The notes below the pieces were generated by a model that was not told where the DNA came from, made no database searches, and saw nothing but the letters and a program-made list of their open reading frames with translations. Positions 38,092 to 49,114 of a DNA stretch of 64,000 nt are shown piece after piece. The position numbers and the translations under genes are program-made. This stretch comes from Brachynemurus nebulosus. Its lineage: Eukaryota > Arthropoda > Insecta > Neuroptera > Myrmeleontidae. How positions within the stretch are numbered: position 1 is the first letter of the stretch; the number at the start of each line of letters is the position of its first letter. The stretch is from positions 18,544,842 through 18,608,841 of the forward strand of contig JAPWDM010000008.1 in the NCBI GenBank assembly GCA_035578155.1, in the 5' to 3' direction.

Positions 38092-39357
38092 TCACATCAA
38101 ATCAACCAATGCTCAAAACCTTATGTCTTCAGATCATTATAATATTTATTTTATATGGTAGTACTTGCTTTGAAGATAACGAATATAAATTTTTATCTTT
38201 TTATTACCATTATTTTTATAGTTACAACAATTTTTAAAATCCAATAACCGCAATTTTCGGAGCGCTTTGAAATATTTAAACACATGTAGCTCAAAACCTA
38301 TTTACCCTAGAAAGTAGAAACTGGTACCATTAATTTCAGAACTAAAAGGGCTCTAATTTGACATATAACGTGATAATGCAATTCAAATTTAACCCTTTCT
38401 CCACAAACCAAAAAAATGATATTTATAAAAAATCCAAAATCGGAATTTTTAATTTTTTTGAAAAAAATATACCCAACCTCTTAAGTAAGTTGTATACAAA
38501 GTTTGATGATGGTATTCCAATGGTAACACACTAAAATAATTTTTATTCTGACGTGTGGAAATCTGGTACATTTAGTACAGTATATGTTACTAACAAAGAA
38601 AGATCCCAAGGACGGACCTATCGATTTTGTTGAAATTTGAATAAGTTGTAGAACACTAAAAAATAAGCGACACGTATTTTTTTTTATTTGTAAAAAAACG
38701 GTTTGAAGGGGTGAAATCGCTCTTCAAAAATTGGGGTAAAATTTAATTTTTCAAATATCTCGAAAACGGTAAGAAATAGGAAGAGATAGAATAAAAGTTT
38801 AAATTGACGATATTGCTCTTTTTTAAAGAGCTATCTATTGATATGCAATTTATTCAAATTACACCAACAGGGGTAGTTGGGGGTTAAAATTAGGGGGTTA
38901 ATTTTGCAAAAGGGGGTTAAAAATTAAATAAATTAAAATTTTGTTTGCAGATTTCAATTATACGTAAAAAAATCTAATCGACCTGTTTTTGTTCAATATT
39001 CTAATATTAAATTTAGGAGTAGTTAATTAGGGGGTGACTGTGTCGACATAATCGTACTATTTGAATTATTTAAAACTTCTTTTTTTATGGAAAATAGTTT
39101 AATGGTATCAGTTTCAACTTTCTAGGGCAAATAGTTTTTGAGTTACATGTGTTTAAATATTTCAAAGAGCTCCAAAAATTGAGGTTTTTGTTTTTAAAAA
39201 TTGTTATAACTCAAATATGAATATTCGAAAAAATATAAAACTTGGTATTTTTGGCTACACTGATTGGAAGAAACTATTCACCCAATATCAGGCATTTTAA
39301 GAACATTGATGTTTAAAATCATGTTTTTATTGGTTGATTTAATATGGACTAACCCTA
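38092..39357. mobile_element. 1.27-kb TIR element nested in the hAT-like element
   Basis: TAGGGTTGGTTCACATCAAA at the left, and in reverse TAGGGTTAGTCCATATTAAA at the right, with TATA at both edges (TA target likely). The arms stay inverted for about 240 bases, for example CTTTGAAATATTTAAACACA, ATGT and TTTACCCTAGAAAGT with their complements near 39120-39170. The middle (38588-39090) is a copy of repeat family R4. Non-coding. Confidence 0.75.
38588..39090 (+). repeat. Repeat family R4, copy 1
   Basis: Starts AACAAAGAAAGATCCCAAGG, then GACACGTATTTTTTT, GGTTTGAAGGGGTGAAATC, CAAATATCTCGAAAACGGTA, TTGCTCTTTTTTAAAGAGCT and GTTGGGGGTTAAAATTAGGG. The other copies are at 42330-42960 (minus), 57042-57537 (plus) and 58066-58720 (minus). 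The G-run-rich middle gives C-rich or G-rich strands in all copies. Confidence 0.75.
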
Positions 39358-39880
39358 TATGTGTTTCTGGTAGGAATGGGGGCGTCAATAAAGTATCATG
39401 CCCCGGGCGCCAGTTATGTTCACTATGCCACTGGTGAAAGTGTAGGGAAATTGCGAAATTTCATCCAGGTTATGACTTCAAATATATAGACACACAAAAA
39501 AGCACGGTTGAGCAAAAGAAAAGGTGGTCAAGGTAACTTTTAGGAAAAAATTTAAAATACAAATTTTCCAAAAAAAAATTTTTTTCGAAATTTTAAATAC
39601 ACCTATCTACTACTTAAAATTTTTCAAATTTTAAAAATTAAGGGGGGGCGCATATAAAGTGTCACGCACCGGGCGCCAGTTATGCTCGCTACGCCTCTGT
39701 TATATATCTCTCTCTCTCTCAGTTATATTATAGAAATTTCAATGCAAGTACAAACGTGCTTATACCTGTACTGTATATTTTGTCAGTGTAGCGTATAAAG
39801 TTAATTTAGCAGTAAGAATTCTATATCAGTTTTATATAAGAATTTTTAAGCGTTGAAAACTTTAATCACGTTTTCAAAGT

Positions 39881-40191
39881 CGGTGCCCCTCATAACTTCA
39901 AAACTACAGCACCGATCCTTTTGAAATTTTGAACACTATTTCTGTACATAATTTACGAGGTACCTAACGCTGGAGAGTTAATAAATTTGTTAATATTTTC
40001 TATTTTACAATAACAAATTAGCCAATTTTTTTCGCAAAAATCGTGTTTTTCCATTATAAGTGTTCCAAAAAAGTGAAAAATTGAAATTTCGAAAAACCCT
40101 CCAGCGTTATCTGAGGAAAACTATTATCTAACGAATGAACTTTTCATTTTTTTATTTTGGATGATCCAGCACCAAGTTATGAGGGGCACCG
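39881..40191. mobile_element. 311-bp TIR MITE
   Basis: CGGTGCCCCTCATAACTT and AAGTTATGAGGGGCACCG are exact inverted ends. Weaker pairing continues inward, for example CTAACGCTGGAGAG against CCTCCAGCGTTA. No clear target duplication. Non-coding; superfamily unknown. Confidence 0.75.
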
Positions 40192-40422
40192 CAATTTTAC
40201 TTTTTTCCGAGACACGTTCGAATAATTGCTGCCATTACTGTATTTTGTAATATTTCTTCGTGAAAATTTTATACAATATTCTTCGAGTGTCATACTGTAA
40301 TGTACCACTGGTTTTAATAAAGATATTTTAACTGTATCGTCACAAAAAAATAACAAAAACATGCCTTGATTTTTATAATTTTTCTGAATAAATTTGTGTG
40401 TTCTATGTACAACTCAAATTTC

Positions 40423-40530
40423 TTGCCTAAAAGCAATTTAACTCGAAAAATTGTCAACTAACAAAAACGCTTCAGCTTCGCTGTCACGTTCTTGTTAGTT
40501 GACAGTTCTTCTCGTTAAATTGCTAGGCAA
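40423..40530. repeat. 108-bp hairpin repeat
   Basis: TTGCCTAAAAGCAATTTAAC pairs with GTTAAATTGCTAGGCAA, and TTGTCAACTAACAAAAACG pairs with CGTTCTTGTTAGTTGACAG. The loop is CTTCAGCTTCGCTGTCA. It is a compact fold-back. Confidence 0.75.
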
Positions 40531-40554
40531 CAAAACCTGAGACGAGGACTAGGA

Positions 40555-41345
40555 GAGAAATTTTTTTCTGAGGCCTCGAGATTTTTTAGAAGTCAAAATT
40601 TTGGTAAATTTTTACCATTTTTGTGATTTTTTGGCCAGATTTCAAATTTTTTTTTATGTTTCCTTACACCATCGAAAAGAGCGTAAAAATTTACATAAGA
40701 TAAGCTTTTAAAACATTATTCTAAGTGAACTAGCAATTAAATAAAACTTAAGATATTTGCTGAATTTTTTTACCATAAATGCTTCATTGTTTTTGTCATT
40801 ACAATAACAATATTAATTTATATCTGTTTCATTTTTCAAGATAAAAATTAACTAACTTTTGAAGAATGCGTCATTACCGATTTTGAAAATTTGTTTATTG
40901 TTAGAGAGCTAAATTATTTTAGATGGATATAGTTTATGTTATATGAAGTCCGTCGGGGTCCGAGGGCCCCAAAAGCGCCAAAAATAAACTGCTCAACCGA
41001 TTTTGGAAATCTTTTCAACTTAAAAAGCTAAACTATTTTAAATGGTTATAAAATATAATCAATAAGCGCGGTAGCGCGTCGGCAAGTTCTTGCCAGCCGT
41101 ACGTGCACCAAAATTTACACGAACCATTTCAAGTCATTTCTGACCCCCTTAAAACTCTAGTTCTATTTGTTGTATTGAATTAAAATACACAATAACACAC
41201 TTGAAATCACTCTCAATTTCAAATTTCATCGCACTAACTTTCGTAGTTCCTGAGTTATAGGCCTTCAATATTCGATAATTTTGGCACTCACTCACTCATT
41301 CACTCACTGACGAATCATCAAAACCTCTGGCCTATTTCCAGTGGA
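40555..41345. repeat. R1-like copy and a second repeat (R5)
   Basis: 40555-40760 weakly resembles R1. From about 40860 two units share ACCGATTTTGRAAAT, then AGAGCTAAAYTATTTTA and ATGGNTATA. A further fragment is at 46262-46345 (CAGGGTCCTGGAGACACCAA, AGCGCCAAAAAATAACTAC, TCAACCGATTTTAAAAATT). The end (GGCCTATTTCCAGTGGACC) is broken by the 4.2-kb element and resumes as GGAAATTGAAATTCGGTC at 45552. Confidence 0.5.
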
Positions 41346-42069
41346 CCTACACTCTAAGAAAAAAGGGTCAAAAACGTGTAAAATAACTTAAATTTAGAGC
41401 AAAATTACTCCTCGCTCTGAAAATATGCACTATTATTTGTGTAATATGAAAAAATTGGTGTATTTTTATATAATATGTGTATAATTACTGTTTTTTTTTA
41501 ACATTACACAAATAAAGGTGTAACTTTGGATTTTTACAACGCTTTTGGTTTATTTTTACACCACTAAATAGCAAAACCCATGCGCGCGCATATCATTTTA
41601 TGTATTTTAAAATTATCTGTTATTGGATTGCTGTAATATTTATACGTACATAAGTAATATTCTTAAAGGTTAAAAATTATGTGTTCAAATTAGCTGAATT
41701 AAACAAAAGTATTTTTTGATAGGATACATAGTTAATATAATTATAACGTGTATGATAAATTAATCTTTAAATATGTTACAAAAACAGTGTTATAGCGGTG
41801 TACTGATGTTTTGTTTTTTTTATATGCATTGTGTAAAATGGATTCTGGAATAATGTGCAAAGAATACTGTAATATAAATTTGTTTGTTTCCAAAATGCTG
41901 TCCTGATGATACATTTAAAATATTTCAGGTAAGTTAATTTTTTTAATTTTGCTTCATACAAATAGTTATGTAATTTGATAAAAGTTTATTTTACAATTTG
42001 ACTAATAATTTATTTTGTGGGGCTCTCAATTTCTGTGAAAATTAAAACATTATCTACAATTCAGATATC

Positions 42070-42317
42070 TTTTAACACACTGACAGGGGGTAATAATGTC
42101 ACAATAGATCGTTCTGAAGTTAGACTATCGTATGTAAGGTTTTTATTAGGTTTCGTTATTTTAGCTGAGGTTATGTAATTTTCGGTATCGATAATTTTCG
42201 ATAAGGAAAACTATAATATCCATTAAAAAACAAACCTAATAAAGACCTTACATATGATAGTCCAACTTCAGAACCACTTATTGTGACATTATTTTACCCA
42301 CTATCAGTGTGTTAATA
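42070..42317. repeat. 248-bp inverted repeat
   Basis: TTTTAACACACTGACAGGGG pairs with CCCACTATCAGTGTGTTAAT, and TAATAATGTCACAATAGATC through TTCTGAAGTTAGACTATC pairs with its near-complement at 42255-42295. The arms are about 105 bases, with a loop around 42160-42225. The right arm also occurs at 58075-58115, next to the R4 copy there. Confidence 0.7.
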
Positions 42318-42329
42318 GCAAAAATTAGT

Positions 42330-42960
42330 GTATATAAACTAGTATGTAATTTAAGAGGGTGACTCACCCCCTCTCCAATGTTGCTCAAACTCAATTTTGA
42401 ATTCGAGAATTTCATTTCTACGTTATTCTAATTGTCTTAAGCTATTTTCCATGAAGAACTCCTTGAAATACCCAAATTGTACGACTATTCGACAGAGTCA
42501 CCCTCTAGTTAACTACCCCTAGACTTAATATTAGGGCATTGAGCAAAAACAGGTCAATTAGATTTTTTGACGTAGATTTCAAATCTGTAAACAAAATTTT
42601 TATATTGTTTATTTTTCACCCCCTTTTTGCAAAATTAACCCCCAAATTTTAACCCCCAACCACTCCTGTTGATGTAATATGAATAAATTGCATATCAATA
42701 GATAGCTCTTTAAAAAAGAGCAATATCGCCAATTTAAACTTTTTCTCTATCTCTTACTGTTTTCGAGATATTTGAAAAATTAAATTTTTACCCCAATTTT
42801 TGGAGGGCGATTTCACCCCTTCAAACCGTTTTTCCGCAGATAAAAAAAAATACGTGTCCCTTAGTTTTTAGTATTCTACAATATATTTAAGTTTCATCGA
42901 ACTCGATAGGTCCGGCCTCGGGACCTTTACTTGTTAGTGCGTGTCAAGAACACGCACTTA
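42330..42960 (-). repeat. Repeat family R4, copy 2
   Basis: On the minus strand it starts AACAAGTAAAGGTCCCGAGG and follows the R4 order (GACACGTATTTTT, GGTTTGAAGGGGTGAAATC, CTCGAAAACAGTAAGAGAT, TTGGGGGTTAAAATTTGGGG, GGGTGACTC). At its outer end a small hairpin, GTTAGTGCGTGT/ACACGCACTTAAC, lies at 42937-42962. It lies inside the 4.2-kb element. Confidence 0.75.
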
Positions 42961-43163
42961 ACGAATTTTTTTTTTTTTTGCTTTACAGTAATATAAATTC
43001 ATAACAGGTTTAAATTGAAACGACGCGACGTATGGAAATCGAGTTTTTTAAGTAATAATAACAATGGTAATAATAATAATGGAATTTAACGTTCGTTTTT
43101 TAGACAATGGTATGTAACGGACATCACTCACATCATTATTTCTCAACTTTTTCATGATGATAT

Positions 43164-44585
43164 GGGCGGAGAACAAGAAAAGCGGTATAAAGATTTGGCA
43201 GGTGTCTGTTTGCAACCATCTTCTTAAGGACGATGTCGATATTCATCTGGAATTACGATGCGAAATAGCAGAAAACTTTCACCAGCATATAACCGGTTAC
43301 GGAATTCAAACCCTCAGTCTACCAGTTCGGAAGTGCCAGTGCCTAAGCACGCCGGGTTACTTTGCTGGTGAGTTTTTTAATCAAAAATTTAATATCTGTA
43401 CATTCATTAAAATAACCTAAAAGTAATTGTGTAGCAAAAACGAAATTTTCTTAATTTTAAATTGCTGTGAAATAGTTATTGAAAAAAGAAAAAATAAATA
43501 AGCAAAAATGGTTATAAAATTAAGTAACCCTTATTTTCTGATTTGTTTAGAAATCGAAATTGGTGAAGACATCTGTGAAACCGTAGCATACATTTTCCCT
43601 GAAGTTCTAGTAATTGCAAGAGTCAGCAGAATATTGGGCGGAGGACAGGAAAAGCGGTATAAGGATTTGGTAGGTGTCTGTTTGCAACCATCTTTTTAAG
43701 GACGATGTCGATATTCATCTGGAATTGCGATGGGAAATAGCAGAAAACTTTCACCAGCATATAACCGGTAACGGAATTCAAACCCTCAGTCTACCAGTTC
43801 GGAAGTGCCAGTGCCTAAGCACGCCGGGTTACTTTGCTGGTGAGTTTTTTAATCGAAAATCTAATATCTGTACATTCATTAAAATAACCTAGAAGTAATT
43901 GTGTAGCAAAAACGAAATTTTCTTAATTTTAAATTGCTGTGAAATATTTATTGAAAAAAGATAAATAAAATAAATAAACAAAAATGGTTATAAAATTAAG
44001 TAATCCTTATTTTTTGATTTGTTTAGAAAAAGGAATTGGTGAAGACATATGTGAAACCGCAGCCTACATTTTCCCTGAAGTTCTAGTAATGGCAAGAGTC
44101 AGCAGAATATTGGGCGGAGGACAAGAAAAGCGGTATAAGGATTTGGTACGTGTCTGTTTGCAACCATCTTCTTGAGGATAATGTCGATATTCATCTGGAA
44201 TTATGATGGGAAATAGCAGAAAACTTTCGCCAGCATATAACCGGCTACGGAATTCAAACCCTCCGTCTACCAGTTCGGAAGTGCCAGTGCCATAAGCACG
44301 CCGGGTCACTTTGCTGGTGAGTTTTTTAATCAAAAATCTAATATCTCTACATTCATTAAAATAGCCTAGAAGTAATTTTGTAGCGAAAGCGAAATTTTCT
44401 TAATTTTAAATTGCTGTGAAATAGTTATTAAAAAAAGAAAAAAATAATAATCAAAAATGGTTATAAAATTAAGTGACCCTTATTTTCTGATTTGTTTAGA
44501 AACTGGAATTGGTGAAGACATCTATGAAAGCACAGCATGCATTTTCTGCGAAGTTCTAAGAATGGCAAGAGTCAGCAGAATATTG
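43164..44585. repeat. Three tandem 474-bp units with exon-like blocks
   Basis: Units begin GGGCGGAGAACAAGAAAAGC at 43164, 43636 and 44112 and end just before a fourth start, where sequence changes at 44585. Identity is about 95%. Each unit has TTTGCTG then GTGAGT (donor-like) and TTGATTTGTTTAG-type (acceptor-like) sites. Between them, a forward frame reads GEDICETVAYIFPEVLVIA and a second frame reads AENFHQHITGYGIQTLSLPV; they are joined only by a frame change at the CTTCTTAAGG region. On the minus strand GGGTTTGAATTCCG resembles a Pol III B box. It may be a captured gene piece, a SINE-like unit or a satellite; no name is assigned. Confidence 0.8.
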
Positions 44586-45551
44586 TTTTTCTTATATTTA
44601 AGTATTGTTTAGTTAATTTTCTTAAACTATATTTTTTATATGATGTAACTACAATTTTAATCCATAAGTTTTTAATATTATCATTGTAATCTAATTACAA
44701 TTAAATTTTTTATAAGATATTGCTTAAATAATTGTGTCTGCAAAACGTAAGCATTGTAAAAAAAAGTCATATCTCAAAATTTTGACCAGTTTAATTGGCA
44801 GTTGCACTGCAAAATAAAGATTACCTATGTTCATGAAAGCAAGTAAACGTTCATAATAAAACTTTTATAATCTTACTTTTTTGGAGTGTTTATTTTAAAA
44901 TTTACCAAAAGAATTATTATTTTATCATACGACACACTTATATAGAAATTTAGACATAATAAGCAAAATATTTAACATCTCGAATCTTTTTGTATATAAT
45001 TCCAAATTATTCTATACGTCATATTATTATAAATATTTATGTAAAAAAACCATCAATAATCTTTTTTGATTCGTTATTTTCAATTAAGTTGAATCAGTTT
45101 ATTTTTTTCAGCACAATTGAATCACTCATACTGATTCAGTTGAATTGAATCAGAATGAGTGATTCAGTTGGATTAATATTACACTTTTCTGGGTGTAAAC
45201 ATTACTATATAAGTGTGTAAAATTACATTTTCAGGTGTACAGGCGTGGTTTAAAAATACATTAATATGATGTAATTTTACGTTTAACTGCGCACTATTGC
45301 GAACTGAATGTGTAAAATTACATCTTGTTGTGTAGTTAATACACAAATAAAACGTAATCTATTACACACCTGGACCGTAATTTTACGTACGACATGTGTA
45401 AAACTACACATATGAGTGAGTAATAATTACACCATGATGGTGTATTTTTCACCTTCGTACATTACGGTTTGTAATGTTACTGTCATTATAGAAGGCATTT
45501 AATTGCCTCCTATAATAGTAGTAAAACGGTACATTTTTTTCTTAGAGTGTA

Positions 45552-45808
45552 GGAAATTGAAATTCGGTCAGAATATAGATCTTAGTCTAAAAGTGAAGGA
45601 AAAAATCTGAAATCATAATATTTGTCGTTATTTTCGTTATTCGCTTCTTAAATATTCAAATGTACTAGTTGCCGGTAACTATGAAAAAGAAATAATTATT
45701 TATAGCAACAAATTACCTACTATTATTGCCTATTATGATTAATAAATTCATAAACATTTAAATTGAACAAGTTTGTATTGAACTACATTTTCTACAAAAA
45801 GTCGTGAG
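45552..45808. other. Resumed host repeat and AT-rich DNA
   Basis: GGAAATTGAAATTCGGTCAG continues the repeat interrupted at 41348. The rest has no recognised feature. Confidence 0.4.
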
Positions 45809-46257
45809 ATCCCACCAAAAACATAAATGGGGAAAATTGGGCAAGTTCTATTGTATTATGTTAGCCTGAAAAAGAATTAAAATCAAAATAAACTGTCAAG
45901 TTCCAAACACATTTTTCGTGCAGAATCGGAATAAAATAAATTGTTTTAAGAAATATACATCAAGCTTTTTGAAAGTAAATAATAGAAATTTTCCATCAGA
46001 ACTTGGACAGTTTTTAACACAAAGTTTAATATACATGATAAATGAATAAAAACTTCCCAAGTTCTAATGAAAAATTTCTATTTTTTACTTTAAAAAAGCT
46101 TGATGTGTATTTCTAAAAACAATTTATCTTATTCCGATTCTGCACGAAAAATGTGTTTGGAACTTATTGACAGTTTATTTTGATTTCAATTTTATTTTCA
46201 GGCGAACACAATTTAATAGAATTTGTCCATTTTTCACATTTATGTTTTTGGTGGGAT
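45809..46257. mobile_element. 449-bp fold-back element
   Basis: ATCCCACCAAAAACATAAAT at the left pairs with ATTTATGTTTTTGGTGGGAT-like sequence at the right. Pairing runs almost throughout: CAAGTTCTATTGTATT, GCCTGAAAAAGAATTAAAAT, AACTGTCAAGTTCCAAACAC, TTTTTCGTGCAGAATCGGAA, ATCAAGCTTTTTGAAAGTAA, GAAATTTTCCATCAGAACTT. The arms are about 215 bases, with the loop near 46025. No target duplication is clear. A transcript would form a long double-stranded hairpin. Confidence 0.85.
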
Positions 46258-46349
46258 ATATGAACACCGCCAGGGTCCTGGAGACACCAAAGCGCCAAAA
46301 AATAACTACTCAACCGATTTTAAAAATTTTTCCACTGTTAGAGAGTTTT

Positions 46350-48220
46350 GGAAATTCGATATTCAGTACTATTATCACTAAAGAAATTACTCAAAAATTA
46401 AAATAGATATTTTTACAACTACTGTCAAATACCCTATTTTGAGAAAATGTTTGAAACAAAATCTTTATTGTTAGTTGGCAAAAAAAGTAATGTATTTAAT
46501 TGGGCGAAAAAAGAGTTTTCCTTTCCGAGAGGCGTACTTTTTCTTTTTTTTAGTTGAAGTACATCAAAATATCTACTTTAAATTAATATTCCAAAATTTC
46601 GATCTGAAAACGAATCAGAAAAGAAAATTATCTAAACAAAATGTCATTCTTACATCAAACATCCTAGAACATCGAAAAGTCATAGTATACTATCTTTTTC
46701 ACTCTCTCCTACACATTCCAAATTTCACCATCTCTATAATTCAAGTGAATAGAATGATATATATTTGTACAGATGTATCAATCCGAAATAGATAACTTAC
46801 AAAATTTTAACGAACTAAACAGAGTACTTGATACGATTTCTATATGTTTCGTAGTATTTCGATGTGTTTCGAGGTATACGTATAAGGCAAGTATTATGTT
46901 TAAATCTTTTTGTTCTAAATAAACGTTACGTATACAAAACTGTTTGGGCTTAATCCGATAGGATCACCAACTTGAATTGACTTAAAGTTATATCGGCGAG
47001 CGGAGATATACTACACAAAGTAAATATGTATAAGACAGGCAGTGACTGTATATACATTATATATATAGAGAATGATTCAAAAGTTTCTTGCTTTCAGTGT
47101 CAAAGTATATTTTCTTTTTTAAAAACGATCAGGTAAGATCAAAAATTAAAATTAATAAAGATCCTTCATGAAATATTTTGTAAGGTGTCTAGCTGTAGTC
47201 GGTATCAGGGTCGCATAGTTCGGGTTCTATAATTCTACTGAAATAGAACTATCACATGTAAAATTTTTATTATGTTTGTTTTTACCCACGACTGAACGGA
47301 GAAGGTACATGGGTGGTTCTACTTTTTAGGTCTTAACCAGAAGAAAAAATTGACAGAGCCATTTCGTAGATTTCGTGCGACTAGAATGTAGGAGAATTAT
47401 CATAGATTCGGTATCTGCAGACCAGCAGCTCGGTTTCATATTAAAACCAATATTTTTTTACGGATTACTGAATCCAGACAGAAAAAAATGTTTAAATTAA
47501 ATTTAAATAATAAAATTAAAATTATTATTTAAATAATAATTATGTTCTCCTAATATCAATTAAAAAAAAAAAAAATAATTACAATAAAGTTGGTTTTTTT
47601 TGTTTTATTTGCATCGAAAATAACGATATATTCAAAATGGGTGATGTAAAAGAAGAAACTACCCGTTCAAATATATCACACCTGCCTAATTATACTTGTC
47701 GTTATCAAAATCTTTTGAACGAAAATAGATAGTAAACGCGCTTTCTTGTTATTAGCAATAATCACTGGCATCATTAAGCATAACTTATGAAAACAAAAAC
47801 CAATTATTTTCTATACAAAAAATTCCTTGAAGAGAATGCATAACTTCTCAATTAAGCAATTATTATTGTAGAAGTGGTAGTACCACAGTTGCCTTATCTA
47901 ATCCAAAAAAAATGAAAGTTACAAATTTTATGATCACCTGTACAAACTCAAAATGTAAATGAAGCAATCTTAATAATCATAATAATAAAATATGTTCAGA
48001 GCGCTAAACATACAGCCGAAGAAAAGAGAGCAACGCAAAAAGAAACATGAACCAGAAAAAAAGCTCAAATCTAACCTAAAACCCAAAATTTAATTATACG
48101 ACTCGACGAATATAAATTCATATGAAAATGTGATTACAGCTTTCAATTTTTATTGTTAACTTTTAAAGCTCATCGCGTGAAGCCAACAGGAAAGAAAAAA
48201 ACTCTTTCCACCGTGGCTTG
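46350..48220. other. AT-rich intergenic DNA, nothing recognised
   Basis: The frame at 46475-46795 (106 codons) is Phe/Ile/Lys-rich with no motif. There is no TIR pair or RNA gene. A short AT-palindromic cluster lies at 47490-47540. Confidence 0.45.
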
Positions 48221-48222
48221 TA

Positions 48223-49112
48223 GGGGAAAGGTGGCATGAAAGGAACATGCATCGAAAGGGACAAATCAGATTACGTCTTAGCTATAAATCCCACCAACAC
48301 AAAACTATTTTTACTCTATGACAACACCAGTTCATACCCATTCGATTCTGTTTCCAGCTGTCAATCATTTCAAAGATGGCAGTGTTGTTTTTTTTAAATT
48401 TATTTGCGTTCAAAAGTAAAATTTGTGATATATTGTAAATGTTTTAATGATACTAAAAATCTAAAATTTTACAAAATTTCAAAATCACTAAAAAAGCGTT
48501 ATTGAAAAAAAATTAATTCTTGCAAGAAATGAATTAGTTATCTAAAATTTGGCAACATCTGACAACGTTGCGTTGAATGAGGCATGACAGGAGATACAAA
48601 ATCAAAATAAAATCGTATATTACATACAAAATCACAATTCAGCACAAAAAAGTTTTCCAAAACCTAAATTTCTTACTGACGGGACAAAAAAACAGGACTG
48701 TACGTTAAACCAGCGTCTTTAAGAAGAAAAATTTGTGACTATTTGAAAATTTGTGTAAATTTGTGAAAATTTTTATTATTTTCAAGTTTCTTAAGTTTTA
48801 CGATTGAAAATTTTTGAATAAAAATAATGGAATGGAAATTTTATTAATCGATAAAAATATTCAATAAATTTGAAAAAGGTCCCTTTCACAAATTATCCTG
48901 CCCCTTTTAATATAATTTGTTAAGATGAGAAAAACTAAAATACAATTTTTTTAAAGATCAAGAACTATATACAACTAGTAATCACAAATATTTTTTCTCA
49001 GTAGTGACATGACTAAGGCTTCTAATTCTGTGCGCACTATCTAATTTTATTCTTTTGGTCTTGGTCCTAGAATCCTCAAAACAAAAATTCCCTTTTCATG
49101 CCACCACTCCCC
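48223..49112. mobile_element. 890-bp TIR element in TA
   Basis: GGGGAAAGGTGGCATGAAAG at the left, and GGGGAGTGGTGGCATGAAAA at the right in reverse, each next to TA (48221-48222, 49113-49114). The TIR is about 25 bases with few mismatches; no long inner pairing. The interior is AT-rich and non-coding. TA target and GGGG-start TIRs would fit a Tc1/mariner-like MITE, not certain. Confidence 0.75.
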
Positions 49113-49114
49113 TA

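Larger units (their letters stand above)
37981..39699. mobile_element. 1.72-kb hAT-like outer element with nested insert
   Basis: The left end CAGTGGCGTAGCGAGGGGGG and the right end (reversed) CAGAGGCGTAGCGAGCATAA adjoin 8-mers CTATATAT (37973-37980) and TTATATAT (39700-39707), 7 of 8 identical. This fits hAT. Both ends continue with GCACCGGGCGCC-type sequence. A further copy of the right end (GGGCGCCAGTTATG...GCCACTG) stops at 39433, so two related elements are joined or nested. Most of the interior is the insert at 38092-39357. No transposase frame. Confidence 0.75.
41350..45549. mobile_element. 4.2-kb TIR element, TA target, tandem cargo
   Basis: Left TA (41348-41349) then CACTCTAAGAAAAAA; right TTTTTTTCTTAGAGTG then TA (45550-45551). 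Removing it leaves GGACC-TA-GGAAATTG, a smooth join of the host repeat. The ends carry many GTGTAAAATTAC-like words (about 41375-41540 and 45180-45480). Inside are a 248-bp inverted repeat, an R4 copy, three tandem 474-bp units and a TGAATCA hairpin (45109-45166). No transposase frame was recognised. It shares terminus type and layout with the elements at 6771 and 52189. Confidence 0.75.

Noticed and set aside
46475..46795. 106-codon frame starting MAKKVM
   Set aside because: Composition is Phe/Ile/Lys-driven as expected from AT-rich DNA; no motif.
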